A stretch of 64,000 nucleotides of DNA from Hydnum rufescens UP504 (Eukaryota > Basidiomycota > Agaricomycetes > Cantharellales > Hydnaceae). The stretch covers positions 124,001-188,000 of the forward strand of contig MU129009.1 of assembly GCA_014904985.1 (NCBI GenBank), read 5' to 3'. Shown piece after piece: positions 46,632 to 56,640 of this stretch (the first letter of the stretch is position 1; the number at the start of each line of letters is the position of its first letter). A model generated the notes under the pieces. That model saw only the letters and a program-made list of their open reading frames with translations. It was not told the origin of the DNA and made no database searches. The position numbers and the translations under genes were made by a program.

Positions 46632-49600
46632 ATGGAAGTCAAGGTGAAAATCCAATCACCCCAGACTGGAACCATCTGCGCTGGAACTGCTCTACTGGAC
46701 TCCGGAGCAACTGGGATGTTCATGGACCCAGCCTTTGCAAAGGAGAATGGACTAGATGTACAGCCACTTGCCTGCCCCATCCCAGTCTACAATGTTGATG
46801 GAACACTCAATGAGATGGGGTCTGTCTGTGAAGAAGTAGAAGTCATCCTCTGGATTGACGACCACTCTGAACAGGTGGTGTTCTCCATGATCGGACTGGG
46901 TAAAACCAAATTGATCATAGGGCACACCTGGCTCCACCACCACAACCTGGAGATCGACTGGACGACAGGGAAGCTGATGCTGACCCAATGCCCATCTGAC
47001 TGCCGAGCAATGATCTGGAAAATATGGAATATGGAACATTGACCAGAGAGAGGTGGTCAGAAAGCCATGGAGACACCCGGAACGAGCCCACTATAGAAGA
47101 AGGGTTGGGAGCTCTGATGACTGTCAAATCAAAATCTGGTTCAGCCAGTGTGTAGATGGGAGACTGTATTTCTGTTGTTATTCATTGGGTTGGTTCACTT
47201 CAATGGTTGATCACACTCTGAAAGATGTGTATGGTGTTCAGTGGAGAATAGGAAGGGATATGGACTAGCTGTAGTCAATGATATATTGTTTGGGATGCTT
47301 ATAGAAAGGCTTATACATCTGTGATGCTTGTAGGAAGGCTTATACGTTGTGTGGGATGCTTATGGAAAGGCTTATATGTCTGGGATGCTTGTGGAAAGGC
47401 TTATACATTGTTCATGTTGTGTTGGTTCATTTACTGATATTTGTGTATTCTTGTTTACGTTCTCCTGGTCAAAATGCGGATATCTGTGGGCTACAGACTG
47501 GTCAGTGCTTGGTTAGTCTTGTTAGTATGTTTCTTCCTTCTTTCTTCAAAACCTGATTTGTATTTCGTTATGCTTACTTTTCCTTGGATGTCCAGCAACT
47601 CTAACCTTAGGTCCTGCAACTATCCTTGGCTTTAGTGATTCGTGTAGAGGGCTACCAGTGGCTTTGTCTCAGCAACCTTGAAGATGACTTAGCTCCAGAT
47701 GGCTTATAGATAGACTGTTCTTTAGAGGCAAGCAGAAAAGTTGACAGTGGTTGACAGTGATGATTTCCAGAGAGGAGATGATTGTGTGGGGATACAGGAA
47801 ATCTACCAGCTTTTATACCTTTCTGAACGTGGCTGTGTTTAAGAAATATGACTCCCTCATGGGTGAGTCATATGTGAGTCATAGGTGAGAACAAAAGAAA
47901 AATAACAAGATGATGTCATAATGCAGTCATAGCTGAGTCATGCATAAGGAGAACAAAAGGATTCATGAGGAGGTGATGTCATAGTGATGTCATTCATAAA
48001 GAGAACAAAAGGAATCATGAGGAGGGGTGATGTCACCAATTTGCTGAGCATGTGGAATGCTTGGAGCATGTGGTCACTGACCATGTGGAGCATTCTGGAG
48101 GCAAAATGAAAGGATATCTCCGGGTTTTGGAGATTAATTTGAGCATAGTCCAATGGTCAAGGTGTTTTGTTGCTGGTTGATAATGGGGACAAGTGCATGG
48201 GATGGGATTTGATGCAGAAACAGCAGTTTGCATCTGTAATAGATGTTCTTGGTATCATTAGATGCGAATTTTTAATAGCTTTCTGGGCACGGTGGTTCTG
48301 AGCAGATCTGGTGTAAACTGACAGAGAAATTCGTTTTTTACTGATGGGTGTTAATTCTGATAGTAATATCATTCTGTAGAGTTCAGTTTTGATCTGTTCT
48401 TCGCACGCTTGGTACCGTTGGATGCAGATTTTTATGTATTTCTAGGTGCGGTTGTTCCAAGGGGATTGGATGTGAACTGATGGAGAAATTCATTTTTTAC
48501 TGGAAATTCCGGATTTTGATAGTAAAATTGGTCTGGAGAGTGCAGTTTTGGTCTGTTCAACTTGTGTTGGGTACCATTCGAAAGGTGTGAATCATAGCTT
48601 TCTAAGTGTTATATGGGCATACCTCTCCAATAAAAGCTGACAGAGTTATATAATGAATTTGATTTCCACACATAGCTGTAATTAATTTCGTAATTGGTCA
48701 TGTGATCATCCAAAGGCTGGGAGTGGTGTGATTTCGCATTTTCTGATACTGGATGTTTTTATCTTCCACACTGCACCACTGGATGACAATGATGAGACCC
48801 TGACCTTGGAAAAAGGAGACAGGGAACACTCCGAAATCATCTGAGCAATGTCCACCCCTTCTCAGAGGTTGGCAGAGGCCACTAAGGTGAAAGCAAACAA
48901 ACCTGCCAAAACCTTTGAGGAGCTCATACCCAAGGAATTCCGTGACTTCCAAGATGTGTTCTCCAAAGACTCCTTTGACCAACTCCCCACATGGAAGCCA
49001 TGGGACCACCACATTGAGTTTCAAGAAGGAACTCAGCTACCTCCTCCCACCAAACTGTTCCCACTGTCCCCAGGTGAACAGAAAGAACTTGATGACTTCC
49101 TGAAGGAGAATCTTGCTTCCGGTTGAATCTGTCCATCAAAGTCTCCAATGGCTGCTCTGGTGTTCTTCATGAAGAAAAAGGATGCAGGGTTCTGCCTAGT
49201 CCAGGACTACCAGAAACTCAACGACATCATGGTTAAGAACCCATACCCCTTACCCCTGATTTCTGACATCATCGATCAACTCCATGGAGCCAAAGTGTTC
49301 AGGAAACTTGACCTCTGGTGGGGATTCCAGAACATCCAGATGGCAGAAGGAGATGAATGGAAAGCAGCATTCTGGATGAACTGAGGACTGTTCGAACCAT
49401 TGGTAATGTTCTTCAGACTCTGCAACTCCCCCAGGACATTCCAGAACATGGTCAATGACATCCTCCAGGAATGGATTGACAATGGAGTATGCATTGTGTA
49501 CCTGGATGACATCTTGTGCTTTGCCAAGACTTGAGAAGAGTATGTCCGAGAAGTCCAAGGCATCCTGCAGACCCTCTGGGAAAACAAACTCTTCCTGAAA

Positions 49601-51956
49601 CTGGAGAAGTGTGAGTTCTTCCAGGATCAGATTGAATACCTGGGGATGATATTCACAGCCGGACCATGTGGAGATGGACCCTGTCAAAGTCGGAGGCATA
49701 ATGGACTGGCCAGAACCCAAAACCTGAAAGAAACACAGTCATTCTTAGGGTTCATTAACTTCTACTGATGGTTCATTCAGGATTTTGCCAAGGTTGCCAG
49801 ACCCCTGAACAACCTCACCTGGAAAGACACACCTTCCAGTGGACCAATGCAGAATGTAATGCCTTCCTCAAACTGAAAGCCCTCATCACCTCCACACTGA
49901 TCCTTGTGTTTCCCTCTGAATCCGGATGGTTCCAGGTAGAAGCAGATGCCTTGGGTATGCAACAGGAGCTGTACTCTCCCAACTCCAAGATGATGAGAAG
50001 TGGTGCCCAGTGGGTTTCTTGTCAAAAAGCTTATCTGAGGCCGAGAGAAACTACAACATCTATGACAAGGAGCTCTTAGCCATCATCTGGGCCTTAGAAG
50101 CTTGGAGACACTACCTCAAAGGTTCCCCTCACCCGGTTGAGATCTTGACAGACCACCAGAACCTCCAGTACTTCCAGGTCTGCCCAGAAGTTGAACCAGA
50201 GGCAAGCCCAGTGGAGCATATTCCTCTCTCAGTTCAACTTCACCCTCCAACACCATTGAGGGACACAATCCAGGAAGCCCAATGCCCTTTCGCGCTGGTC
50301 AGACCATCCACATGGGGACTCTGACAATTCTGATGTGGTCCTCCTGAAACTGGCTGCCTTCCAGGCATGAGCCACTGACTCCCCAGAGGTCATTACAGTC
50401 AAAGGGCCCAGCCAGAGTCTGATGGCATGGATTAAAGGGCAACAGAGATTGATGATGAAGTAGTCCAGATCATTAAGGAGCTGAATGGAGATGGACCAAA
50501 GGCACACCTCAAGGATTGGGAACTCCATGGCTCCATGGATCTCTACCGAGGCTGTGTATACGTCCCGTTGGACCCCAAACTCCGTCATGACCTCATGCAC
50601 AAGCACCACGATACCCTGACCACAGGTCACCCTGGACAGTGGAAGACATATGAACTGGTGTCCTGCCACTACTGGTGGCCAGGGATGTCTCAATACATTG
50701 CAACCTATGTCTCAGCCTGTGACACTTGCAACCAAATGAAAACCTTCCCCTCCAAGCCAACCGGAACACTCCACCCCAACCCTGTGCCAGACCATCAATG
50801 GCAGGTCATATCTGTGGACATGATCATGGAACTCCCAGAGTCACATGGATTTGACAGCATGATGATCATTGTCGATCAGTTATCCAAATGAATCCATGCA
50901 ATGCCCATGACCACCACAGTTGATTCTGCTGGGGTCACCCATCTGTTCCAAGACAATGTGTGGAGACATCATGGCCTTCTGGAAACCATCATCAGCAACC
51001 GAGGCACCACCTTCACTTCCAAGTTCATGAAAGAACTGAACTCACTCCTTGGTGTTAAAACGAATTTCTCAATGGCTTTCCACCCCCAGATGGATGGACA
51101 GATGGAGCACGTCAATCAGGAAATTGAGCAATACCTCCAGATCTTTGTTAACCACCAGCAGAACAACTGGGCAGAATGGCTCCCTATCATGGAATTTGCA
51201 TATAACAACCATGTGCACTCCTCTACATGCTGGATCCTGTTCCGGCTGGACTCTGGACAGGACCCCTGCCTTGGCATTGAACCAGTCCATGCTGGGACGA
51301 TCAAAGCTGCCTCAGACTTCATCACTCGGATGCAGAAGACTATGGATGAAGCCCAGGCTGCCTTATGGAAGGCTGCAGAAGACATGGCATGCTTCTATGA
51401 TGCCCACTGCATGGATGCTCTGGAATACACAATTGGCAACCAAGTTTGGCTAGATGCATGTGACATCTCCACTGACCATCCCACCAAAAAACTCTCCGAC
51501 AAATGGCTTGGGCCCTATAAGGTTGACAAAGTCATCTCCTGCTCTGCCATCCATCTCAAACTCCCTGCCTCCATGCACATCCACCCAGTGTTCCATGTGT
51601 CCAAACTCTGCCCCTTCCGACCAGACCCGATTGCGGAGCACACAGCTCACCCCCCACCACCTCCAATCTTACAAGGAGGTGAAGAGGAGTATGAAGTCAA
51701 GTGAATCGAGAATTCCAGGTATTTCTGCCAGAGACTCCAGTACCTAGTGAAGTGGAAAGGGTACCCAGCTTCCGACAATGAGTGGGTCCCTGAAGCCAAC
51801 CTGGAAAACGCCCCAGAGGCCATCCAGGAATTCCACTGGACTCATCCAGAGACCCTGAGATGCATTAATGCCTTGGAGTTCGCATCCATACCATTCAGGA
51901 CCACCCAGTTCCTTACAGAATCTCCAATGGACCTCCCAGACTGGTCAACACATTGA
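46632..51956 (+). pseudogene. pol of the gypsy element: PR-RT-RH-IN-chromodomain
   Basis: Protease: ALLDSGATGMF at about 46685. Reverse transcriptase: PYPLPLISDIIDQLHGAKVFRKLDL (about 49240) and YLDDILCF (about 49498). RNase H: FLSKSLSEAERNYNIYDKELLAIIWALEAWRHYL (about 50020-50118). Integrase: HH-CC zinc motif (HKHHDT..CDTCNQMK, about 50600-50740) and a core with VDMIMELP. The second catalytic Asp in the usual SDRGTTF is Asn here (SNRGTTF, about 50993), a G-to-A change at a former CpG. The C terminus is a chromodomain, YLVKWKGYPASDNEWVPEANL, at about 51740-51810, thought to steer insertion to heterochromatin. At least eight in-frame stops are TGA, and an insertion splits the region at 47.1-48.8 kb. 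Dead as written. Confidence 0.9.
47115..48762 (-). mobile_element. Inserted repeat, probably a solo LTR of another element
   Basis: The pol reading frame is interrupted after RRRVGSS and resumes at FHTAPLDDNDETL..; the material between is non-coding. Its right part (47567-48762) is the reverse complement of 61366-62545, which sits beside another gypsy pol fragment, so a solo LTR is the likeliest identity. It includes a short tandem repeat (GGATGCTTATGGAAAGGCTTATA-type, four copies, 47287-47410). The left edge is approximate (47110-47130). Confidence 0.6.
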
Positions 51957-52033
51957 CGGCTTCAAGAGACAACATATTTACAACAAGGAAAAAAGCAAAA
52001 AGGGAGGAGAGGAGGACAGAACAACAACTCAGA

Positions 52034-52922
52034 CTACTCATCACCCTCATCCTCATCATCATTGTCTTCATCATCCATGTCATCATCCTCATCATCATCA
52101 TTGTCATTACCACCTTCGCTTTCTGTTATGATGATGGGCTTGTCAGTACACTGATGCTTGACCCTGCATCCGGATGACGGACCCCCACCTGAAGCCAGCT
52201 CAACTGTTCCAGACCTGATCCCCATCCACTCTGGACTTGGGACTGAAGGATGAGACACCACCTGGCGAGGGACCAAGTGCCAGGTGATGGCCTGGAGAGA
52301 GTCTCGCATCTCCCCCACCAACAATGCCATCTCCTCCATGGCCTGGGCCTGCTTCTCCAACACCTCGGCCAACTGTTTGTGTGCAAGTGCACTTTGCTCC
52401 ATGGCTACCACCAGTCAGAGCTGGATGTCTGCTGCAGGAGCACGAGCACAGCCCCAGCCCGTCAATGGCTCAGCTCTGGATGCCCCTTTGTCACCCAGTG
52501 TGCATCAAACTTTCGCCATGAAGCATGGCTGGCATGCCTGTGCTCCTGGCTTGTCCTGGGGGACACAAGAGATCCGGTGCTGAATACAGTGGACACACAG
52601 GTAGACCTGGAGGATATTGTTACCAAGTAAGCGGAACTCAGCCAGGACATGGACTCATGGCTGGTTCACAGAGTCCTCATGGACCCTTCTGGCAGTAGCC
52701 TCCATGGTGGCCTTAGCCTCCATGGCAGCCTTAGCCTCTGCAGCAGCCTTGGCCTCTGCAGCTGCCTTATGACATGCCACCTCAGCTGCCTTCCACTTTG
52801 CCTCCTCCTTCTTTCGCTCCTCTGTGAGCCTGGCCTCCTCCTCCTGTGCCTCCTTTAACACCTGCACAGCCTCTTCACAGTGGAGATGAGCTTCTTTGAA
52901 TCGAGAACGATTATTGCCTGAC
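52034..52922 (-). pseudogene. Antisense ORF: coiled coil plus Zn2Cys6-like cluster
   Basis: On the strand opposite to gag-pol, between chromodomain and 3' LTR, one reading frame starts MSGNNRSRFKEAHLHCEEAV. It runs through an Ala/Glu/Lys-rich coiled coil (EEEARLTEERKKEEAKWKAAEVA) to CVHCIQHRISC and CQPCFMAKV*C, two C-x2-C-x6-C halves spaced as in fungal Zn2Cys6 domains. A second helix (ALAHKQLAEVLEKQAQAMEEMALLVGEM) and an acidic tail of Asp/Glu follow. Three in-frame stops interrupt it, all TGA; the one in the zinc cluster sits where CGA would encode Arg. It may be an accessory gene of the element or a captured host gene. Confidence 0.65.
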
Positions 52923-53008
52923 ATGTTATGTGGCACAAAAACTCCAGATGTTTCCGTGGATTGATCCTTCCAGCCCACTTGGGACGATTGGGCTTAAGAG
53001 GGGGGTAA

Positions 53009-53613
53009 TGTCAGAGTTCATCTGTTTCCCAGTTAATTCCAGTTTTGTTTCCAGTTTATTTCCAGTTTTGGTTCTGGCCTGTTTCCAATTTGTCCCTGCC
53101 TCCATCTCATTTCCCCTTCATTTCCTCATTTCCTTACTTCCGGTTCCCACACACTTACCCCTGGCCCTGTCCCTGTTCCCTCCACTTTCCCATCCCCTGC
53201 CTGCTCCCCCTCTTGTGCCTGCCCCCCTGTAACCACCTCTCATTAAGTGATCAATCCCCTGTAGTATAGGAACTATGTATAAGTAGTCCAGGGTGACATC
53301 CAGAGACTCAGCTTTGGTCTCTCAGGATTTCTGATTCTACTCTGGACTACAGGTTAGCTTCACTGTACCTATTCCCTTAATGTTAATCTCAGGATTTCTG
53401 CTTCTACTCTGGACTACAGTCTGAGTACTTTCCAGTTGACTCTGTGAGCTTAAGGACTGTTGTGCTCATTCCCACCTAGTCCCCTCTGGGCTGCTGGATT
53501 GCCTCTCCATCCCCTCCTATCCTCATTATCTCATTCTTGCCCGGATTCCCTCAGACTTAGCCAGACTTATGCTGGACTTATCCAGACTTATCTGTGTTTA
53601 TATTTGTTTGGTG
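53009..53613 (+). repeat. 3' LTR of the gypsy element
   Basis: Begins TGTCAGAGTTCATC after the purine tract and ends TATTTGTTTGGTG. Matches the 5' LTR over its length and carries an extra stretch of about 22 bp near its start (GTTTCCAGTTTATTTCCAG). Confidence 0.85.
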
Positions 53614-54126
53614 AGCCAACTGTAAATTTTCAGGGTAATGGCATGGATGGAAGGCCCTGGGGAGGAAATTGTGAGTTAGGGGGGGGATGATGTGGAGCAA
53701 TGCTTAAATGGAGTCTGGTTAGGCTGATATTTGGGATGTAAGCTCCCATATACATATTGCACTAGTGGCTTAATATCAGATCCATCCCTGCTCTACATCT
53801 TGTGTAATTCACTTTTGATTTTCCTCCCCCTCCCCCTCAACTTCAGCCACTTCCACACATCCAATTCATTCCATTTTTGGATATAGTGTGTATCATAATA
53901 TTCCAGGTCAGTTCCACCTATTTTGGGCCTAATGTGGGGTGATTCACATTTATGGTGGAGTTTTTTCTCTTTTCTGCCTGCCAAGGAAGTTGAATATCTC
54001 AAACTCAACTGATTGAGCTGATTCTTGGTATATATTTACTTCATTATATGACTATACTCTGTGTAGAATTTCAAGTTTACATCTTGACTGTAGGGGGAGT
54101 AAATCAATTTTCAATGTCCATACTTG
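53614..54126. other. Non-coding sequence right of the LTR element
   Basis: AT- and C-run-rich sequence with no supported gene. CpG is rare. It leads into the 292-bp tandem repeat. Confidence 0.4.
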
Positions 54127-54960
54127 TTTGGCTCATATATCCATAAGTAATGCATGGATTGGGCTGAAATTTTGATATGATTTGTGTCCTAATAGTCTCC
54201 TACTATGTGCCAAATTTCAGACTCATCCGCCCAGTGCTTATTTTCTGGCAACTTCCGGTGGTTCCAGTCCCCCTTGCCCAGTTCCCCCTCTTTGAGTGCA
54301 TGGATTAAGCTGATTTTTAGCACATAACTACTTCATAATAACGTCATACTCTGTGTAAATTTTCAAGTCCTTAGCTATTTTATAGGGGGAGGAAATCAAT
54401 GTTTAGTGTCCAACCCTGTGTGGCCCATATCTCCATAAGTAATGCATGGATTGGGCTGAAATTTTGATATATTTGCATCCTAATAGTCTTGTACTATGTG
54501 CCAAATTTCAGACTCTTCCTCCCAGCGCTTAGGTTCCAGAAACTTCCAGTGGTTCCAGTCCCCCTTGCCCAGTTCCCCCTCTTTGAGTGCATGGATTGAG
54601 CTGATCTTTGGCACATAATTACTTCATAATGACATCATACTCTGCATAAATTTTCAAGTCCTCAGCTATTTTATAGGGGGAGGAAATCAATTTTTAGTGT
54701 CCAACCCTGTTTGGCCCATATCTCCACAGGTAATGCATGGATTGGGCTGAAATTTTGATATGATTTGCATCCCAATAATCTCCTAATATGTGCCAAATTT
54801 CAGGCTCATCCACCCAGCACTTATTTTCCGGCAACTTCTGGTGGTTCCAGTCCCCTTGCCCAGTTCCCCCTCTTTGAGTGCATGGATTGGGCTAATTTTT
54901 GGCACATGATTAGTGCATAATGGCATCATACTCTGTGCAAATTTTCAAGTCCCCAGCTAC
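54127..54960 (+). repeat. Tandem repeat, three copies of about 292 bp
   Basis: The landmark CATATNTCCAYARGTAATG recurs at about 54135, 54427 and 54718. Each copy contains GCTGAAATTTTGATAT, GTGCCAAATTTCAG and CCCCCTCTTTGAGTGCATGG. Copies differ mainly by C/T and A/G changes. No coding potential. Confidence 0.75.
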
Positions 54961-55660
54961 AGCATCAGGTGACTGACTGGGAGTTGCCTTATTGAGCAAA
55001 AAACCTGGAAATTGCCAGTGTTGAGTTGTGACATACTCAACACCATGCTCAACACCACCTCTGAGGAGACAGAGCTGCCCACACAGCACCTCTGTCATAC
55101 CTGAGGATCCACCCCAGCCACCTCCAGCATGCAGGGGCAGGATAGAACGCAATTGCTTGGTGACCCAGCAAGTGATCAATCCAGCTCTTGTTGCTGTGTG
55201 GCTGTGGGCTTCTATCTCACATTGCAGGGGGAACCCTTGACTTTTTTTTTTCAATATCCAGTTAAATGAAAGCCCTTGATTCCCTCTTTCCAATGGTCCT
55301 GGTTGTAATAAAATTGGACCAGTGGTTTGTGTTTTATGGGCATTTTTCTCCCTGATGAGCTGGCATCCATATCTCCCCCATTTCTCCATCAATTTCCTTC
55401 TTTCTTGGACCAATGGGTGCATCCCATGGTGCTCTATCCTCATCTCTGAGGATGATTATTTTGGTGGCTCCAGTGTGGAGCTGCCTCAGATTTCCTGTTT
55501 TCAATGTCCCTGCCCACCCCCTGCCATCAATTCTTTCTAGATCATGATGTTTGTACCACCATTCAATCCATTTTGATCCCCCCTTTCCAATGAATGTTAT
55601 TTCAACAAAATCCAACCACTCCTTCATGTGCTATGAACATTTTGTCTCAAACCACTGCTG
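54961..55660. other. Non-coding repeat-region sequence
   Basis: Short ORFs on both strands lack recognisable domains. I see no RNA gene. Confidence 0.35.
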
Positions 55661-55870
55661 TATACCATATATGGCAATATTATGTAATATAATTACATAA
55701 TATTTCCATATATGGTAATGTTATCATCTAAGCTATTACCATACATGGACCATTACATAAGCATTATGTAATACAATTACATAATCTAATTACATAATAT
55801 TACCATATATGGAAGATATTACATAATCAATTACATAATGATCTATGTATCCTGCCATATATGGTCTTCC
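55661..55870. repeat. AT-rich palindromic stretch
   Basis: Repeated inverted motifs TTATGTAATATAATTACATAA, CCATATATGG and TTACATAATC resemble the AT-rich inverted repeat near 43.7-43.9 kb. Likely a related palindromic element. Confidence 0.55.
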
Positions 55871-55904
55871 AATATAGTAGTAATATTCAGGGTTGTTCAT
55901 GGCC

Positions 55905-56640
55905 CAACTCATGGGTCTGGTGGTCAGACCCATGGGTCTAGAGGTCAAACCCATGGGTTTGGGTCAAACCCATGGGTCTAGAGTCAAACCCATGGGTCTA
56001 GAGGTCAAACCCATGGGTTTGGGGTCAACCCATGGTTTAAGGTCAGACTCATGGGTTTAGAGGTCAAACCCATGGGTCTAGAGGTCAGACCCATGGGTTA
56101 GGGTCAGACCCATGGGTCTAGGGGTCAGACCATGGGTTTAGGGGTCAGACCCATGGGTTTAGAGGTCAGACCCATGGGTTTGGGGGTCAGACCCATGGGT
56201 CTAGAGGTCAGACCCATGGGTTTGGGGGTCAGACCCATGGGTTTGGGGTCAGACCCATGGGTTTGGGGTCAGACCATGGGTTTGGGGGTCAGACCCATGG
56301 GTCTAGAGGTCAGACCCATGGGTTGGGGGTCAGACCCATGGGTCTAGAGGTCAGACCCATGGGTTTGGGGGTCAAACCCAGTGGGTCTAGGGGTGAGACC
56401 CATGGGTCTGGGGGCCAAACTCATGAGTTTGATGGTCCACCTCATGGGTCTGAGGATCTAACTCATGGGTATGAGGGTCTGGCTCATGAGTCTGAGGGTC
56501 TAACTCATGAGTCCAGGGCTCAAACCCATGGGTCTGGGGTCAAACTCATGGGTCTGGAGGTCAAACTCATGGCTCTAGGGGTCAAACCCATGGGTCTAAT
56601 GCTCTAACTCATGGGTCAGCAGGTCCCACCCATGGGTGGA
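55905..56640 (+). repeat. CCCATGGG satellite of about 20 bp
   Basis: About thirty imperfect copies of GGTCAGACCCATGGGTTTGG and GGTCAAACCCATGGGTCTAGA. Each unit holds the 8-bp palindrome CCCATGGG, extended in many units to a near-perfect GGTC..GACC palindrome. Copies degenerate to CTCATGGG/CTCATGAG towards the right end. Confidence 0.85.

Larger units (their letters stand above)
44676..53613 (+). mobile_element. Ty3/gypsy chromodomain LTR retrotransposon, decayed
   Basis: Complete in outline: 5' LTR, gag with zinc knuckle, protease, reverse transcriptase, RNase H, integrase, chromodomain, an antisense ORF block, a polypurine tract (AAGAGGGGGG just before 53009) and 3' LTR. The coding part carries many stops, nearly all TGA at positions where CGA (Arg) is expected. 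About 1.6 kb of foreign sequence is inserted between protease and reverse transcriptase. No target-site duplication is seen outside the LTRs. Confidence 0.9.

Noticed and set aside
51913..52113. Met-rich minus-strand ORF and overlapping His-rich plus-strand ORF
   Set aside because: They are other frames of the acidic GAT/GAG-repeat tail of the antisense zinc-cluster ORF.
56132..56607. Repetitive ORFs (GLGVRPMGLEVRPM type)
   Set aside because: Translation of the CCCATGGG satellite; open only because the 20-bp unit lacks stops in some frames.
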